Assembly: GCA_949128115.1 (NCBI GenBank)
Contig: OX421963.1
Span: 58,833,306 to 58,897,305 of the forward strand
Direction of reading: 5' to 3'
Origin: Anaspis maculata
Lineage: Eukaryota; Arthropoda; Insecta; Coleoptera; Scraptiidae
Length of the DNA: 64,000 bases
Both the position numbers and the translations under genes were made by a program. This document shows, in pieces, positions 20,750-32,374 of this stretch (positions are counted from its first letter, which is position 1; every line of letters starts with the position of its first letter). The notes beneath the pieces were generated by a model, which ran no database searches, had not been told where the DNA came from, and worked only from the letters and a program-made list of their open reading frames with translations.

Positions 20750-22985
20750 TGACAACTGATATTTTTCCCATCGCACCCACAATGCATTGTCGGTAGCGTA
20801 GTATTTCAGCAGCTTACGGCTTACCTCAGGAGCTAGGTACACTGGTAGCCTTTACTAACCACTGTCACCGCATAACATCAAAACAGGTGACAAAATCCAC
20901 CCTTCTGGTCTGGACTACTTCTGCTTGTCAAAACTCTGTCACCATCCCATGACCCACAATAATAGATGTAGTCCGATTTACAATGTGCAAATTCAAGTAG
21001 CATTAAACTGAAATCTGTAAATCTGTCAAATCTGGTTCGTCGTATCAACAATAAATATGTAATTTGCCTTTTCCTCGTCCACTAGTGATTAGTGAATTAG
21101 GTATGTTTTTGGGCGCATGTGCACTGCAGTAGGTCCAAGAGTAATTTCACGGATTCTCTCCTCAACTTGCGTCTGCGCTTCGAATTTTTAATATGGTCTA
21201 TTGTTATTATTGTAGTTGTTTATCGGTATTCAAGCAAGATTTTGTCAACTCAACATCCATCAGGAGAAATAGACTATCGATTAGCGTTTATATCAGATCG
21301 ATAGCTTCTTTCGCTGAGGGATACTTGCTGTGAAGGACAGATGGACGGACGGATGGACAAAGTGCAGCTAAAAGCGCCATTTCCTGCGGCAAAAATATGA
21401 AACGGAAAATGATCATAGTGCTACCCCCGCCCTATATTTTCTATTTTCAAGTGTTTCAAGGTTCCTTCAGATTCGATCTGATCTGAAAGAAAACAGATAC
21501 CCAGTGAGTATAGGTACTGCTGTTTGCACTAAGGACTGAGGTACTGCCCAAATTCGTCTCTGTTTCAATAGAACATAATCTATGTGTATTTTTGATAGAT
21601 TCTCAGAGTTTTCGGCCCGCTGGTCCCTGCAACGTTTTCTTCAATCATTACGACAATACCTATTTTGGAACAAGTTAAAACAACTCAAATGAACACGCAG
21701 CAGTCCGCAGCTTTTGCGCTGTTTCATCCAAAATTCATCGTAAGTAATTATTAAAATTTAATATTCGTCGTTCAAAGCAAGAGATCATCAATTTTGCGCG
21801 GTTGTTTAGTGATTGATGTTGCTCACCTGCGCTGCAAAAATTAAATCGGACCCAAAAGAGGAAGTAAAGAATCCATCGCTTGAATGCAAAACCCCGCAAA
21901 CCGTGCAGAGAAGCGACGAGACCAACAGAGAGAACTAGATTCATTTGGGGAAGCGCGTGGATAAAAAAGAGGTCCTTGCAAAAAAGCTGCCGCGCGCTCC
22001 GCATCCCTATGCTCTTCGTCCTCTTCCTCTTTGGGAAAACTTGCAAAATTCATAATTCATCTCGAACGTCTCTCGCTAATGCCATCTGAAGGCTGTATTA
22101 ATTCTTCACATCAAAGGAGATGCGCGCGGGCACTATACATTGTCGAAGGAGGACCAGTATGAGACCGGGAATTAAAAGTAGCCCGAGGGCTGTCGGCACG
22201 CCAAACCTCCATCAAGATTGATGACAATCACTTTATGATATCGACATAGTACACAGCCACACATACACACCCAAGTTCGCTTTACTCACACACACATCAA
22301 ACAAAATGGTCAAACAAATTCAGATTATGACGGACATATCGGCGCGACCTCAGCTATTTGCGGAGCGAATTCAAGCTAAACAAAGGCGCCCCATGGCAAA
22401 CACAATATCAATTTTCGTTCTCTGTAATATTACCTCGAATATTCCAAACATATCCACGCGCCTATAATATTGCTAATAACAATCATTAGGTACGACTCGA
22501 AGGCAGTGGAATCCTATTGTTATCAATCTGGATGCCATATACTTGGGATTGGCCATAAGCACAAGTTAATTGTGGTTCTCGAACCGTTCGCAAATTCATC
22601 CAAATTTCTCGCCAAGTCCGTTAGCGTTGCCATCTTCACTTCACAGCACAGCATTTGAACAAAGGACAAGAAACGAGAAGCTAAGAACAGACAGAAGAGG
22701 TTCAGTAAATCTCATCCATTATTACTATTCATTTCACACGTCCTCGTATAACGAATAATTTCCAAAACTGTAGTCGAATTTGTTCAAGGCAGTTCGATCG
22801 TGTCAACCGACTGCTGGGTGCTGGTTCTGTCTCAAGTGAGAGCTTCTTCTATAACAAAATGGCCGTAATTTCAAGGTACATACATTTCTATTGGGCCGTA
22901 TCGTATTAGTAAAAATTAAGGATATTGCTAGCGCATGCATAGTGGATTTGAGTGATATTCCGTCAAATCGGCGAGAATTCGGTTT
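20750..22985. other. Gene-free stretch with a GGAC/GGAT microsatellite
   Basis: A (GGAC/GGAT) microsatellite lies at 21335-21360. It resembles the gtccgtccgtccg runs at 19855 and 50154 on the other strand. Overlapping frames at 21735-22090 on both strands carry no recognisable domain. Nothing else was identified. Confidence 0.35.
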
Positions 22986-22994
22986 ATATAAATC

Positions 22995-23165
22995 CCATAC
23001 ACTTTCTATTTTCAGTAGAATGACTTTTTCCAGCAGAAATAAAGTGACAAGCTGAAGCGTTGGGAGAATTCGGCCGATGGCCGCTGATAGGCCGTTCCCA
23101 AACTTTGCAGATGCCATCAGCTGCAGTCGTAGCCCCCCAGCTTGTCACTTTATTTTTGCTCCGGC
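22995..23165. repeat. Small palindromic MITE, copy 1
   Basis: Inverted arms share ataaagtgacaagctg (left) and cagcttgtcactttat (right) around a short centre containing gatggccgctgat. A second copy lies in opposite orientation at 41727-41918. The right end is truncated compared with that copy. Confidence 0.6.
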
Positions 23166-23169
23166 ACCT

Positions 23170-23888
23170 ACTAATAATCACGAACATAGCAGTGCATGTC
23201 AATGGGATTGCTATTGTGATGGTCCGGACCAGATAGTGATACACCGTTGTAAAGGAAAAAACGTAATATAAAAATATTAAAATCCAAAATGGAGCAAGAA
23301 AAAATTGAGTTGTCAGGTGTTTCTCCGTCATCATGGAGATTATTGGAAAGGCGATGCAATATTCGAATACTTAATAAAAAGGTATCTAAATAATGTCTGG
23401 ATTGGAAATGTCTTATTCGATTAGTTTATCATAAAAAAAGTTCAAAATGGAACAAAATCGGAATTTTTTGTTTTTATATTTTCAGATGACAGAACTACTG
23501 AAGAATTTCTTTTCAGGTTATTATTCAGCATGGAAATAAGCAACTTTGCTCCAGTTCAGCCGACTTCACATCTCTCAAGTAAGCGAGATCCCCACAGTGG
23601 CACTCGAAAAATTGACACTGTATAATACTCGCATCTTGTATAGAGGGTTGACAACAAAAAAAAAAAAAGTCAGTGCAAAATGGCAACACAACAAACAGAA
23701 CACAGGAACGTCACGTTCATGTCACGTTTATTTGCCTCTAGAAAATCTTGAACAAATGTCAACCGCCATGTTGTTACGTCACACTTCTCCGGTCTATTCG
23801 CGAATATCCCAGACTTCTTCCGGAAAGGTCTCGAAGGTTCTCGACGCTTCAATTGTCGTCCTGGCAGATTCCAGCATCGGTTGCTAGT
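23170..23888. other. Gene-free stretch, partly LTR-like at its right end
   Basis: No gene was recognised. The last ~100 bp (gtctattcgcgaatatccc, ggttctcgacgc) look like the LTR-related sequence that follows but cannot be aligned with confidence. Confidence 0.3.
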
Positions 23889-23914
23889 TTATTCGCGAGG
23901 GCTCTAGAAAAGTC

Positions 23915-24471
23915 GGTAATTATTGACGACCACTACTTCTCGACTTCAGCCACCAACTTTTCACGGTAGGTAGACACCACCACAACATCACTTTCGTAGA
24001 CCGTAGTTTCCTGGGGAAACCACTATTTCCACAGATTTACTCCTTCTTTCCATTACTTCTTTCCATTACTTATCCGCCAATGTCCTACGACGTAAGTACA
24101 GGCAGAAGGAAGCGTCCTACATAGCTGTTCAATTGGTTGCCTAACTCTCAGAAAATTCTAGCAATGTTATAGTGTGATGCTTCTTTGCAGGATAAGTAAT
24201 GGAAAGAAGGAACAAAAGAAGGATAAGTAATGGAAAGAAGGAACATTTTACACTTTCCTATTGCTGTGTTCATTTTCTGTAAAATGTTCCTTCTTACTCC
24301 CCGTCCCGTTAGTTTGAAAAGATAGAGGTTATTCGGAAAAACTTGGAAAATCTGTGGAAATAGTGCTTTTCCCAGGAAACTACGGTCGACGAAAGTGATG
24401 TTGTGGTGGTGTCTACCTACCGTGAAAAGTTGGTGGCTGAAGTCGAGAAGTAGTGGTCGTCAATAATCACC
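23915..24471. mobile_element. 557-bp TIR element with 8-bp duplication, inserted in LTR-like DNA
   Basis: Inverted arms (~125 bp) start ggtaattattgacgacc and end with the near complement. Both are flanked by GAAAAGTC (23907-23914 and 24472-24479), an 8-bp duplication as produced by hAT- or P-type transposases. The flanks joined together recreate the LTR-like sequence seen at 20519-20645, which confirms the insertion. The centre contains inverted copies of a ggataagtaatggaaagaag unit. There is no coding capacity. Confidence 0.85.
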
Positions 24472-24639
24472 GAAAAGTCTTTTGGTTCCGCAAATACTCC
24501 GGCCCAGCTTGTGATACACGGCTCCTTCGGCAATTGTGCAGGCGTTTTATTCGCGCGTCTGGTCTCCAGCGAGTTTCATAGCAATACATTCAAATGAGTG
24601 TTCAACAAAGATCAATTTAAATAATGTTGATAATTGTAC

Positions 24640-25125
24640 TGTTATGAGTGACGAGCCTCACGTGCATTCTAGAGCACACGCGGTCCTTCTAGACTTCGCA
24701 TCAGATCACAGAGCTACGAGTGCGAAGCTCTAGGCATTCGAGAACATACGCGATAGTTTGGCCTTTAAATAACATGGGAGATATCAATGGGCGGATAGGA
24801 CATATTTGCCAATTGGCGGAGGCGCCGCCTCATAATACGCTGAAAAATGCACGCAAAAGTGCTGAACTGTTTGAGAGACGTCTTAGGCCACATGCCGCGA
24901 CTCAATGTGGAATTGTGAGAGGTCCGGTAAGAGCTTCCAAAATACCAGTCGGACTTATATAAGCACCATGGATCGGCCAAAGGACCAGTAATAAATTCAG
25001 AGCTACAACAGCGAGTAGTTGAAGCGATATACCTAAGAGTCAAATAATTGTCGACGTCTATTCATAGTAGTACGCAGTAATAAACAGTGTGTGTGTGTGT
25101 GTATGTGTGTGCGAAATCCGTAATA
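24640..25125 (+). repeat. Solo LTR, diverged gypsy subfamily
   Basis: It starts tgttatgag and ends ccgtaata, diverged forms of the TGTTACG...CGTAACA ends of the other LTRs. GTAC flanks it on both sides (24636-24639 and 25126-25129), a 4-bp duplication. The orientation is opposite to the LTR at 28575: it shares cgtgcattctagagc near the start, a TATA-like ttatataagc (~24955) and tagtacgcagtaataaacag with an AATAAA-type signal near 25075. A GT microsatellite (25088-25112) has grown from the gtgtgtg of the LTR end. Confidence 0.85.
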
Positions 25126-25179
25126 GTACATTCAATATCATTATTTTGTTAAACAATTATTTTATGAAATAAAAAGTTA

Positions 25180-26440
25180 CGAAATCGTCAATAGTTTTAC
25201 TTACCTGGGGGTCACGTTCTCTTACAACGGCCGCTATGTGGACCAGGTTAAATCAGTCACCAGTAAAAGTAATATGGCAGCGGGTATAATTAGAACGGTC
25301 ATAAGTAAAAACCACATGTCTGACTTGAATCGAATAAAAAGACTCTATTATACCACTATCGTTCCGATTTCCACCTATTGCGCTCCAACTTGGGCCGTGG
25401 GACACGTCTCAGACTTGGAGAAAGTCCAGGTAGGCTTTTTCAAAAAGCTTTTCTATTTGAGACCTTACACCGCCGGCTATATTGTTCGCATTGAGCTCCA
25501 AGTCAGCCATATTGCTTGCACCATTGTGAGGGAAATATTAGTCTATCTTCACAGAATCAGCAAAATGTCAGAAAAGAGGCTTCCGTTTAGGGCACTTTCA
25601 AGGATGGTACATCTGCACAAAACCGAGTCCAATAAAAAATACAACTGGTTCTCACAGCTCTCAGATTTGCTGTCATCTTGGGGTATCGAAATGGTTGAGA
25701 TTACCTCGGGCACCACCTCGGATTGCAGGAAGCTATTGAGCGGAATTGACACAAGGAACATCACGGAGAGGGTTGAGAAAAGACTGGGGAGTTTGGATTG
25801 GGACAGCATATTACTGTCGGTGCATAACGATCAATACAAGTTTCTCAACTCAGTTGGCAAGCATTTTGACCTTTACACTGGGAATGTCTCACTTCACCTG
25901 AAACGATTTTTTTTTCAACTGAGAACTACGTTCAACTTAGTTTTAAAACTGTACATGGATGGCGTGTCTTACTCGGTTGACACACGCGAGGTGTGCACTT
26001 TGTGTAACTTGAGAAAACGCGAGACCCTTACTCACGTGCTCTTTTGCTGCCCCGTGTACCGCGAGTTCAGGGGAAAAGATCTTTTACTGTTAGAAATTCA
26101 AGACCTCCACGATGTTCTCTCGTGTACGGAAGTCAAAACAATCAAGGCTCTTTATAACTACATTCGTGCATTCTTGAGGCTGAGATCCTTCATTCTTAGT
26201 GAATGGTAAGCGGTCTTTGCTGGTTATCCTCCTCAGGGGACTCTTGACGATATGTACATTTATTTTTTATTTTTTTTCTTTCCCTCTTTCAATCTGTGTA
26301 GTTGATGTGATATTGTCAATGTGAATTCACTCTCCTTTTTTTGTTAGTCAAATTACGTAGCTACCATAGATGATCTTTGCCACGAATTTCTTGTAAATTT
26401 CTAAGGCAATAAAATTATTTGTATTTGTATTTGTATTTGT
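25180..26440 (+). mobile_element. 5'-truncated LINE with TTTGTA-repeat tail
   Basis: The 13-bp string aaataaaaagtta flanks the insert exactly (25167-25179 and 26441-26453), a clear target-site duplication. The 3' end is a short tandem TTTGTA repeat (26418-26440) rather than poly-A. Only the last third of the RT ORF is present. The near-perfect duplication implies a fairly recent insertion that was 5'-truncated at birth. Confidence 0.92.
25181..26209 (+). CDS. LINE reverse transcriptase C-terminal fragment
   Basis: The frame is open from the truncation point; the first in-frame candidate start is only a GTG at 25238, so there is no genuine start codon. It opens with SFTYLGVTFSYNGRY, the RT thumb (motif E) region, and continues through a helical region (RIKRLYYTTIVPISTYCAPT). 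A C-terminal zinc knuckle CTLC...HVLFC lies around codon 252-270 counted from 25238. The catalytic YADD region lies upstream and is absent. No stop interrupts the 323 codons after 25238. It has no enzymatic capacity of its own. The clade is uncertain. Confidence 0.85.
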   Translation, partial: EIVNSFTYLGVTFSYNGRYVDQVKSVTSKSNMAAGIIRTVISKNHMSDLNRIKRLYYTTIVPISTYCAPTWAVGHVSDLEKVQVGFFKKLFYLRPYTAGYIVRIELQVSHIACTIVREILVYLHRISKMSEKRLPFRALSRMVHLHKTESNKKYNWFSQLSDLLSSWGIEMVEITSGTTSDCRKLLSGIDTRNITERVEKRLGSLDWDSILLSVHNDQYKFLNSVGKHFDLYTGNVSLHLKRFFFQLRTTFNLVLKLYMDGVSYSVDTREVCTLCNLRKRETLTHVLFCCPVYREFRGKDLLLLEIQDLHDVLSCTEVKTIKALYNYIRAFLRLRSFILSEW

Positions 26441-26453
26441 AAATAAAAAGTTA

Positions 26454-27738
26454 ACAGAGAAACATTCAACTCCACTTGGAACGTAACGTCCGGTTGTTCA
26501 AACATCGAAGTATTAAAAACCCCTCATGATTGATCCAACTGCTGGGGCTTTGCGAAATCTTGATATTCAATCATGACCAATATTCAGATCGATCGGTTTA
26601 TAAGACGTTTGACGGCGACTGCGACGACGTTCGAGTGAGCAAATATTTGCGTCTCGAAGTGAAGTGTTTTATAATAATGAAGTTCTGCGGAAATCGAGTC
26701 GCGTGTCTCGAGCGAAAATCCGGAAACTGGCTTCGACTGTTGATGTTGGTGGTGACTTTGTACAGGGTGGATGGATAGATAGTAAATACACAACAATATC
26801 TATAGAGAAGATAATATACATAGATATACCTGCTTAGGCACCTATACACATAAAAGTGATACAGCTATTCTCTTTGAAACAACTCTATAATGCATGCAAA
26901 CTGATATGCACGACCCAAAATTATTGCATGGAAAGGTAAAAGTCCTCCACCTACCACTGGCAATACGGATTTCGATCAAAACTCGGCCACTTACCAGAAG
27001 AAGAGTGTAACACGCAAGATCATACCCCAGGGCGAGCGCTCACACCTTCCACCTTCCTCCTGACGAAACATCTAATGCTGCCACTTGCCCATAACCAAGG
27101 ATTGATGGATTGCCTAATTGCTCTCCAGTTTTTACAAAAAAAACCTGAAATATGCGCATATAGGTATATTTTTATCTACTTTGCCTTACTAATGGATTCA
27201 TTATTACACCGAAAGCGATGCTTCAATGTAAAATATTAAACTGATTTTCAACCAATAGCAACAATTTATTGTCAATAGAAGGTAGGCGAACGTCAGTGCG
27301 GAGGTGTCACCTGTCAGATGTTTCTATTTTTAGCAGCCATAATTTACAATTTCTGGGCGATTCTGAGTGAAGTTGGTAAAATAGTATATTACACTTGTTT
27401 AATGCCTCGCAAGCTCGTCGTGCCCCAAAACCAGTCGTGTAACAATACTATGTCTTATGAAACTCGTATAATAATACAATCCTATTGACATACATTGTTA
27501 TGTTCGTGATGATTAGTGAGTTCCACCAAGCTTACATAAGCCGCGGTGGCACTGACTGTGCTCCAAAGTAGTCCAAACTTCACTTTCTGAACGCTGCGTG
27601 CTTGGAATATGTTTTTGGGGAGCAGCACCAGCACCTGTCAATCTTGTCACAGGCTTATGCAATTGAGGTCTCCAATTTTCCGTTGTCTCTCTTTACTGTG
27701 ACGTCATGCGTATAAGAGACGGTTAATCGAGGTCATTG
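26454..27738. other. Gene-free stretch
   Basis: Short frames near 26530-26850 overlap on both strands and show no domain. A single tacagggtgga string occurs at 26761. No other element was recognised. Confidence 0.35.
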
Positions 27739-27740
27739 GG

Positions 27741-27926
27741 CGCTTCCCAATAAGGCGTATAAGGACACAATTCGACACAATTTGACACAGCTAGCGTTCC
27801 AATAGCAGTAATAGCACCATATGTCGACACAATCGCAACATTGGCGAGGCTGAGTTTAGAATTGAGCTGGCAAGTGCACTTTGACATTGTGTATCCGTCC
27901 TGTCGCAGTTATTGGAAAGCGCCCTA
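27741..27926. repeat. Short MITE-like inverted repeat
   Basis: ttgggcgcttcccaataa at the left is mirrored by ttattggaaagcgccc at the right, and the match continues imperfectly inward (aggacacaa against ttgtgtatccgtcct). The element is 186 bp. I could not define a duplication. Confidence 0.55.
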
Positions 27927-27929
27927 TGT

Positions 27930-28570
27930 TTCTTGAGATATGACATTCGCTTCTGACAATGGGAAATTTTTCGAATCTGACAAGCGCTCTGTCGTGTATT
28001 TATTTGATTTCAGCATGGATTTCATTATTTCACTTGTTCTTACCCTCGTTCTTACCAATAAGTGTGTTATATGTAGTGGAAAACTGAGAAGATACTTACA
28101 GAAATGGTTCAAGGGTGTTGTGTCGCTCTATGCGAGTCGAGAATAAGACGAATACACTCAGCATAACCATACACCGGTTCACGAAAGACCCAAACTTGAT
28201 ATAAGTGTGGCTGCACCAGCACCAGCAGGGATCATGCTGCACCAGACACGTGCATCTTACTACGAAAAAACTCTATTACTTCGTCCATTAAAAACTCCCT
28301 TATGGGCTCTAGTGACTTTCCCCACATGATAATGGGAACAGTATAGCTATCCGATTCAAAATTCCCGCAAAAGTCAGAAACGAAACGTCCAAACGTCATA
28401 AACGTCAAAACGTCAAAAGTGACCTCGAAAATCCATGTATTTTCTATCTCCTAAAATTGGAAAGGTTAATTGGTGAAGTCGAGCGGTAGTGCTGTTGCCA
28501 CTTTCGCCGCTTTACAGATGAGCCATGGCCAGAGGCTCTAAATCTCCAATCCCAATCGGTCTAGTAATAA
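27930..28570. other. Gene-free stretch
   Basis: There is an aacgtc/aaacgtc tandem cluster at 28385-28420. Nothing else was recognised. Confidence 0.35.
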
Positions 28571-28574
28571 ATAC

Positions 28575-29088
28575 TGTTACGATATTTCGCGTACGGGTTC
28601 GAATATAATTGAGACGATCGACTTAAAACACACACTCTTTATTTCTGCGTACTACTACAATAAATAACGCCAACAAATATCCACGCTTGGAATTATCTCG
28701 CAGGTACTTCGCTTGTTACCGCTCGCTATCCAATTCACTACTGCTGCGAGCTGCCGGCTGACGCCTTATATAAGGCCTCCGAATAATGTTCCCGAAGTTT
28801 CTGTCTGCTTCCAGCAAATTCCATGGTGGTCTGGCATATGCGGTTTCTAGATCATTCCTGAATAATCGCACACGTTACCCGTATGCTTTCCATGTGTTCT
28901 GGAATCTGCGCCTCCGCCAAAGTGGACTGATGTGCCTTGATCGAACGTTCGAGTCTCCATTGGGTTCACATACACGAACGCTCTAGAATGCACGAGATCG
29001 CTCCAGACTTCTACACTGCGATCTAATGGTGGAAAGTACTAGAAACATCGAGTGTTTACCTATATGTACAAGATCGCCGCTCGTAACA
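28575..29088 (-). repeat. 3' LTR of the gypsy element
   Basis: This 514-bp LTR has ends TGTTACG...CGTAACA. On the minus strand it holds a TATA-like gccttatataaggc (complement at ~28764-28777) and an aataaa signal near 28630. It is uninterrupted and is the reference for recognising LTR relatives elsewhere in the window. Confidence 0.93.
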
Positions 29089-30205
29089 CTGCCCCCCTCT
29101 TAAGCCTGTTCGTCCCGAATAGGCTAATCGGGACGTAGGACGACGGGATGTAGTACTCCACTACTCGTTCTTGGCCCTGCTGGTGTTGCGACAGCACTGC
29201 TCCAATTCCGCTGTTGCTGGCATCAGTGTCCAGGATGTACTGTCCTTGAGGAAGAGGGTATGCCAGAATAGGACTCGAGCACAATGCAATCTTCAAAGTC
29301 TTGAATGAGTTTCCACATTCCTTGGTCCACAGGAATGGCGTACGGTCTTTAGTCAGTTTGTGCAAGGGCTTAGCAATGTCAGCGAACTTCTCCACAAATC
29401 GCCTGTAGTATGTGCATAAGCCCAAGAAACTTCTGACTTCATGCTGATTTGTTGGTCGCGGCCATTCTCGGACAGCATCCAATTTCGCTGGATCGGTTTC
29501 GATTCCTTCGGACGGCACAACATGCCCCAAAAATTTGACTTGCTTCTGGAAGAGCACGCATTTCTTTGGGTTGAGCTTGAGATGTGCACCTCGAAGACGT
29601 CGAATTACCTCCCGGAGATTCTTCAGGTGCTCCTCGAAGGTTCGACCGATGACCATCACGTCGTCGAGGTAGACTAGGCAAGTTTCCCACGTAAGACCTT
29701 GCAAGACGCACTCCATTAGACGTTCGAACGTGGCAGGTGCGTTGCAAAGTCCAAACGGCATCACAGTAAACTGATAAAGGCCGCTACCGGCGGAAAACGC
29801 TGTCTTTTCTTTGTCGTCGTTGTGGAGTCCTACTTGCCAGTAACCACTCTTCAGGTCAAGCGTCGAAAACCATCTCGATCCAGACAGCGTGCTCAAAGTG
29901 TCGTCAATCCAAGGAAGTGGATAGCTGTCTTTCTTCGTCACATCATTGAGTTTGCGATAGTCTACGCAAAATCGTGTACTACCGTCTTTCTTCGTGACCA
30001 AAACAACCGGTGAAGACCATGGGCTCGTCGATTCTTCGATCACGCCTTCATCCAACATGTTTTCCAAGAGCTTCGACACCTCTTCTTGCTTCGCCAATGG
30101 TAGGCGCCGGGGAGCCTGTCGGATCGGTGCGGCGTTCTCAGTGTTGATCCGATGTTGGATCACGCTGGTCCTTCCGGTAGGGTTGCCTTCCATGGCAAAG
30201 GCTGC
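29060..30205 (-). pseudogene. pol: Gypsy reverse transcriptase and start of RNase H
   Basis: The open minus-strand frame shows the gypsy RT landmarks: LDEGVIEESTSPWSSPVV, FCVDYRKLNDVTKKD, motif A STLDLKSGYWQV, motif B MPFGLCNAPATFERLM and the catalytic LVYLDDVMV with YLDD at codon ~173. After the thumb and connection (FLGLCTYYRRFV) comes the first RNase H block LDTDASNSGIGAVLSQ at codon ~320. The frame then leaves the family after a VVEYY block and runs into the LTR. The rest of RNase H and all of integrase have been deleted. The Met at 30193 is only the first Met after the upstream insertion; pol originally continued from the protease. Confidence 0.92.
29089..29102 (-). other. Polypurine tract
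   Basis: On the minus strand the purine run aagaggggggcag lies directly before the 3' LTR, where plus-strand DNA synthesis of LTR retrotransposons is primed. Confidence 0.8.
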
Positions 30206-31509
30206 TGTAACGGTCTGAAATTCCGTTTCGATCTAGCCGACCGTCCTTGGCAACGATGTCAGGTGGTTGTTGACCGATTTTGTTTTTCGGGAATAGTTTT
30301 GGGTTTTTCTGCAGCGCGAAAGGGGAGATCGTTTTGCTGGCCTGTTGATGCCGATAAATTGCAGACGAGCTCGATAGGTTTCTACCTTAACACCCTTCAA
30401 GTGCCTTCACGCTGTAAGCGCCTCAACGTTCCGGAGACATCATCTCTGCGTCATACCTGAGCGTGATTGAACCCCTTGTTCTAGGGTGAGTTCTTGGAAA
30501 CCATCCTCGTGCCGTTCCATACCTAACCCCATTCCTTTTTCAGGGTTCTTTTCTTCCTGCTTTTACTTTAGTTCGACTTAGTTCGTATTTGTATTTCTAC
30601 TCGTTTTCCTGGGATTTGGTCTGGTACAGCATCGGTGACGTCGGCTGTCATCTTGCGTCGAACAGTCGAGCTGAAACTTCGGCAAGCTTGTTGAGCGGAG
30701 GACTGGAAGGAGGAAGGACGCGCATGGTCTGGGATACATCGTGTTAGCCCGAGAAGAAGAACCTTTGTTCGGTGCAGGTGCCGCATGGTCTTCCTTTCTT
30801 CCTGCAAGGTCAGAGCGTTCCAATTTTATCCCAGTTGAAAAGCGATAATTCCAATATCTGAACTCAGTGCACCTGTTTTATTTATTTGTTGTTATTATAA
30901 AAAATGTCAACGAAGACGTCAGTTGCCTGACCGTCGAGGTAGTTAGATTGGCAGTAATTTGTAGCAACTCGATTCACTGAAAGTGCACAAATCAGGAGCT
31001 AAAACAATCCCGTGCGAAAGAAACGTTATCCCGATCCCCGGAACCTATTTCCTATTTCACGTACGTACGTAGGTAGGTAGGGTAAACTAAACGAAAGGAT
31101 CCATTGCGCAATCCGCTTCATTGCGATAGCACGAAACTGTTTTGTTTCTCAGTGCAACCGACAGTAGGGCTGTTTCGGCCTCATTAGCCGGTCTGCCTAT
31201 CCTCTCCGGTCAAGACCCTGCTCTATTCAATAAATTGTTAAATATTACTTTGAGCTTACGTACTCTTACTTCTCTAATCTATCCAAAAGAAAGATTCACT
31301 TCGAAGTCTGAGACATTATTTTATACTAGTAAGTATTTGGTAGTTTCCAAACCGACACAGACATTAAGCTAACGGAAGAAACTACCTGGCGCCTTATTTA
31401 TTTATTTTTTTCTACTAATTTTTACTGCACGACCACTCCCCTGAGCTTTAGCCGAGTGCAAGTCTGATGTCCGGTGAGTATGCCCTCTAGTGAGAAAAAG
31501 ATCGTGGCA
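30206..31509. mobile_element. 1.3-kb TG...CA insertion in pol, probable solo LTR
   Basis: The segment starts tgtaacggtctg and ends gatcgtggca. It is flanked by CTGC on both sides (30202-30205 and 31510-31513). Removing it joins two pol segments whose continuity is confirmed by the decayed relative at ~11930-11960. TG/CA ends with a 4-bp duplication are the signature of an LTR element. No coding domain is visible, so a long solo LTR or non-autonomous LTR unit is likely. A caataaa signal lies near 31229. Confidence 0.75.
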
Positions 31510-32319
31510 CTGCAGCTTCTTCCTGGATGAATTGCGTCGCAAGCTTCTTTTCCTTGCCACTCAGATGTTTTCAGTCAGGCGAGAACACGAAAAAGCTCCA
31601 CTAGCTTTTTCTTCAAGAACTTGGGAGTCGCAGCCTTTGTCGATATGTCTTCATAACGTGAGATCCACTCTACGGGTTCACACTTGCCCAGGGTCTCTCC
31701 TTCCTTGATTGTTTTGCTTGTCTTGTTCGGGTTAATGACTCTGATCGGGATTTTTGTCTTGTCCATGTTAATCAATGTCTTAGCCATGATACAGCTGGCA
31801 GCTGTGTCCGGTTCAGCAATGCCGGCGACATGTCCTCCAGGTTGTCCGTGTAGTGTTGCCCACAGGATTTTCTCGGAGTTGCCGGCTACACGAACGGTTT
31901 CAGCCGAAAGTAGGCGGATTTCTTCAGCGGCCTCCATGGATGTTCTAAGCGCCAATTCCTCGTTTCCGATTTTCATCGTCCGCTGTCCAACATCCAGGAT
32001 GAATCCGTACTTATCCATCAAATCCAGGCCAAGTATGAAGTCGTCAACAATGTCAGCGACCAGGAACTTTTCTCGCAGCAGAAACCGTCCAAAGCGAATG
32101 GTCACTTCAGCTTCTCCGTACAATGTAGCAGACTCTCCGGTGGCTGTAGTCAAACGAGCGCCATCCCTCAGTGGCACAATGCGTTGCTTTCGAAGTATCC
32201 CTCGTCGAACGATTGACTTCGTGGCTCCCCTATCGACTACGAACACGCAATCGTCCTCGTCAAGCTTTCCACTGAGAAGAAGGCTATTGGGTGACTTCTG
32301 CAGCAGTGAGACGGAGTAA
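31510..32319 (-). pseudogene. pol: Gypsy protease region
   Basis: The minus-strand frame carries the retropepsin fold segment: a flap-type region ILGLDLMDKYGFILDV and the active-site triplet, which here reads DRG in VVDRGATKS instead of the usual DTG. That change should abolish activity. Downstream is the linker seen in the decayed relative (LSAETVRVAGNSEKI). The frame closes at 31575, after which the element's sequence continues in another frame to the CTGC insertion site. It is therefore broken by the catalytic change, a frameshift and the insertion. Confidence 0.85.
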
Positions 32320-32374
32320 CTCCTGGGGCATTGAGGACTGCCAGCCAGCGTGCGCCCCTTAGCGCTAGCTGGAA

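Noticed and set aside
20392..20796. Overlapping 134- and 116-codon frames on opposite strands.
   Set aside because: They span a foldback arm and an LTR-like fragment, with no domain.
31684..32319. A 211-codon plus-strand serine-rich frame.
   Set aside because: It lies antisense to the gypsy protease region, which has clear retropepsin features on the minus strand.
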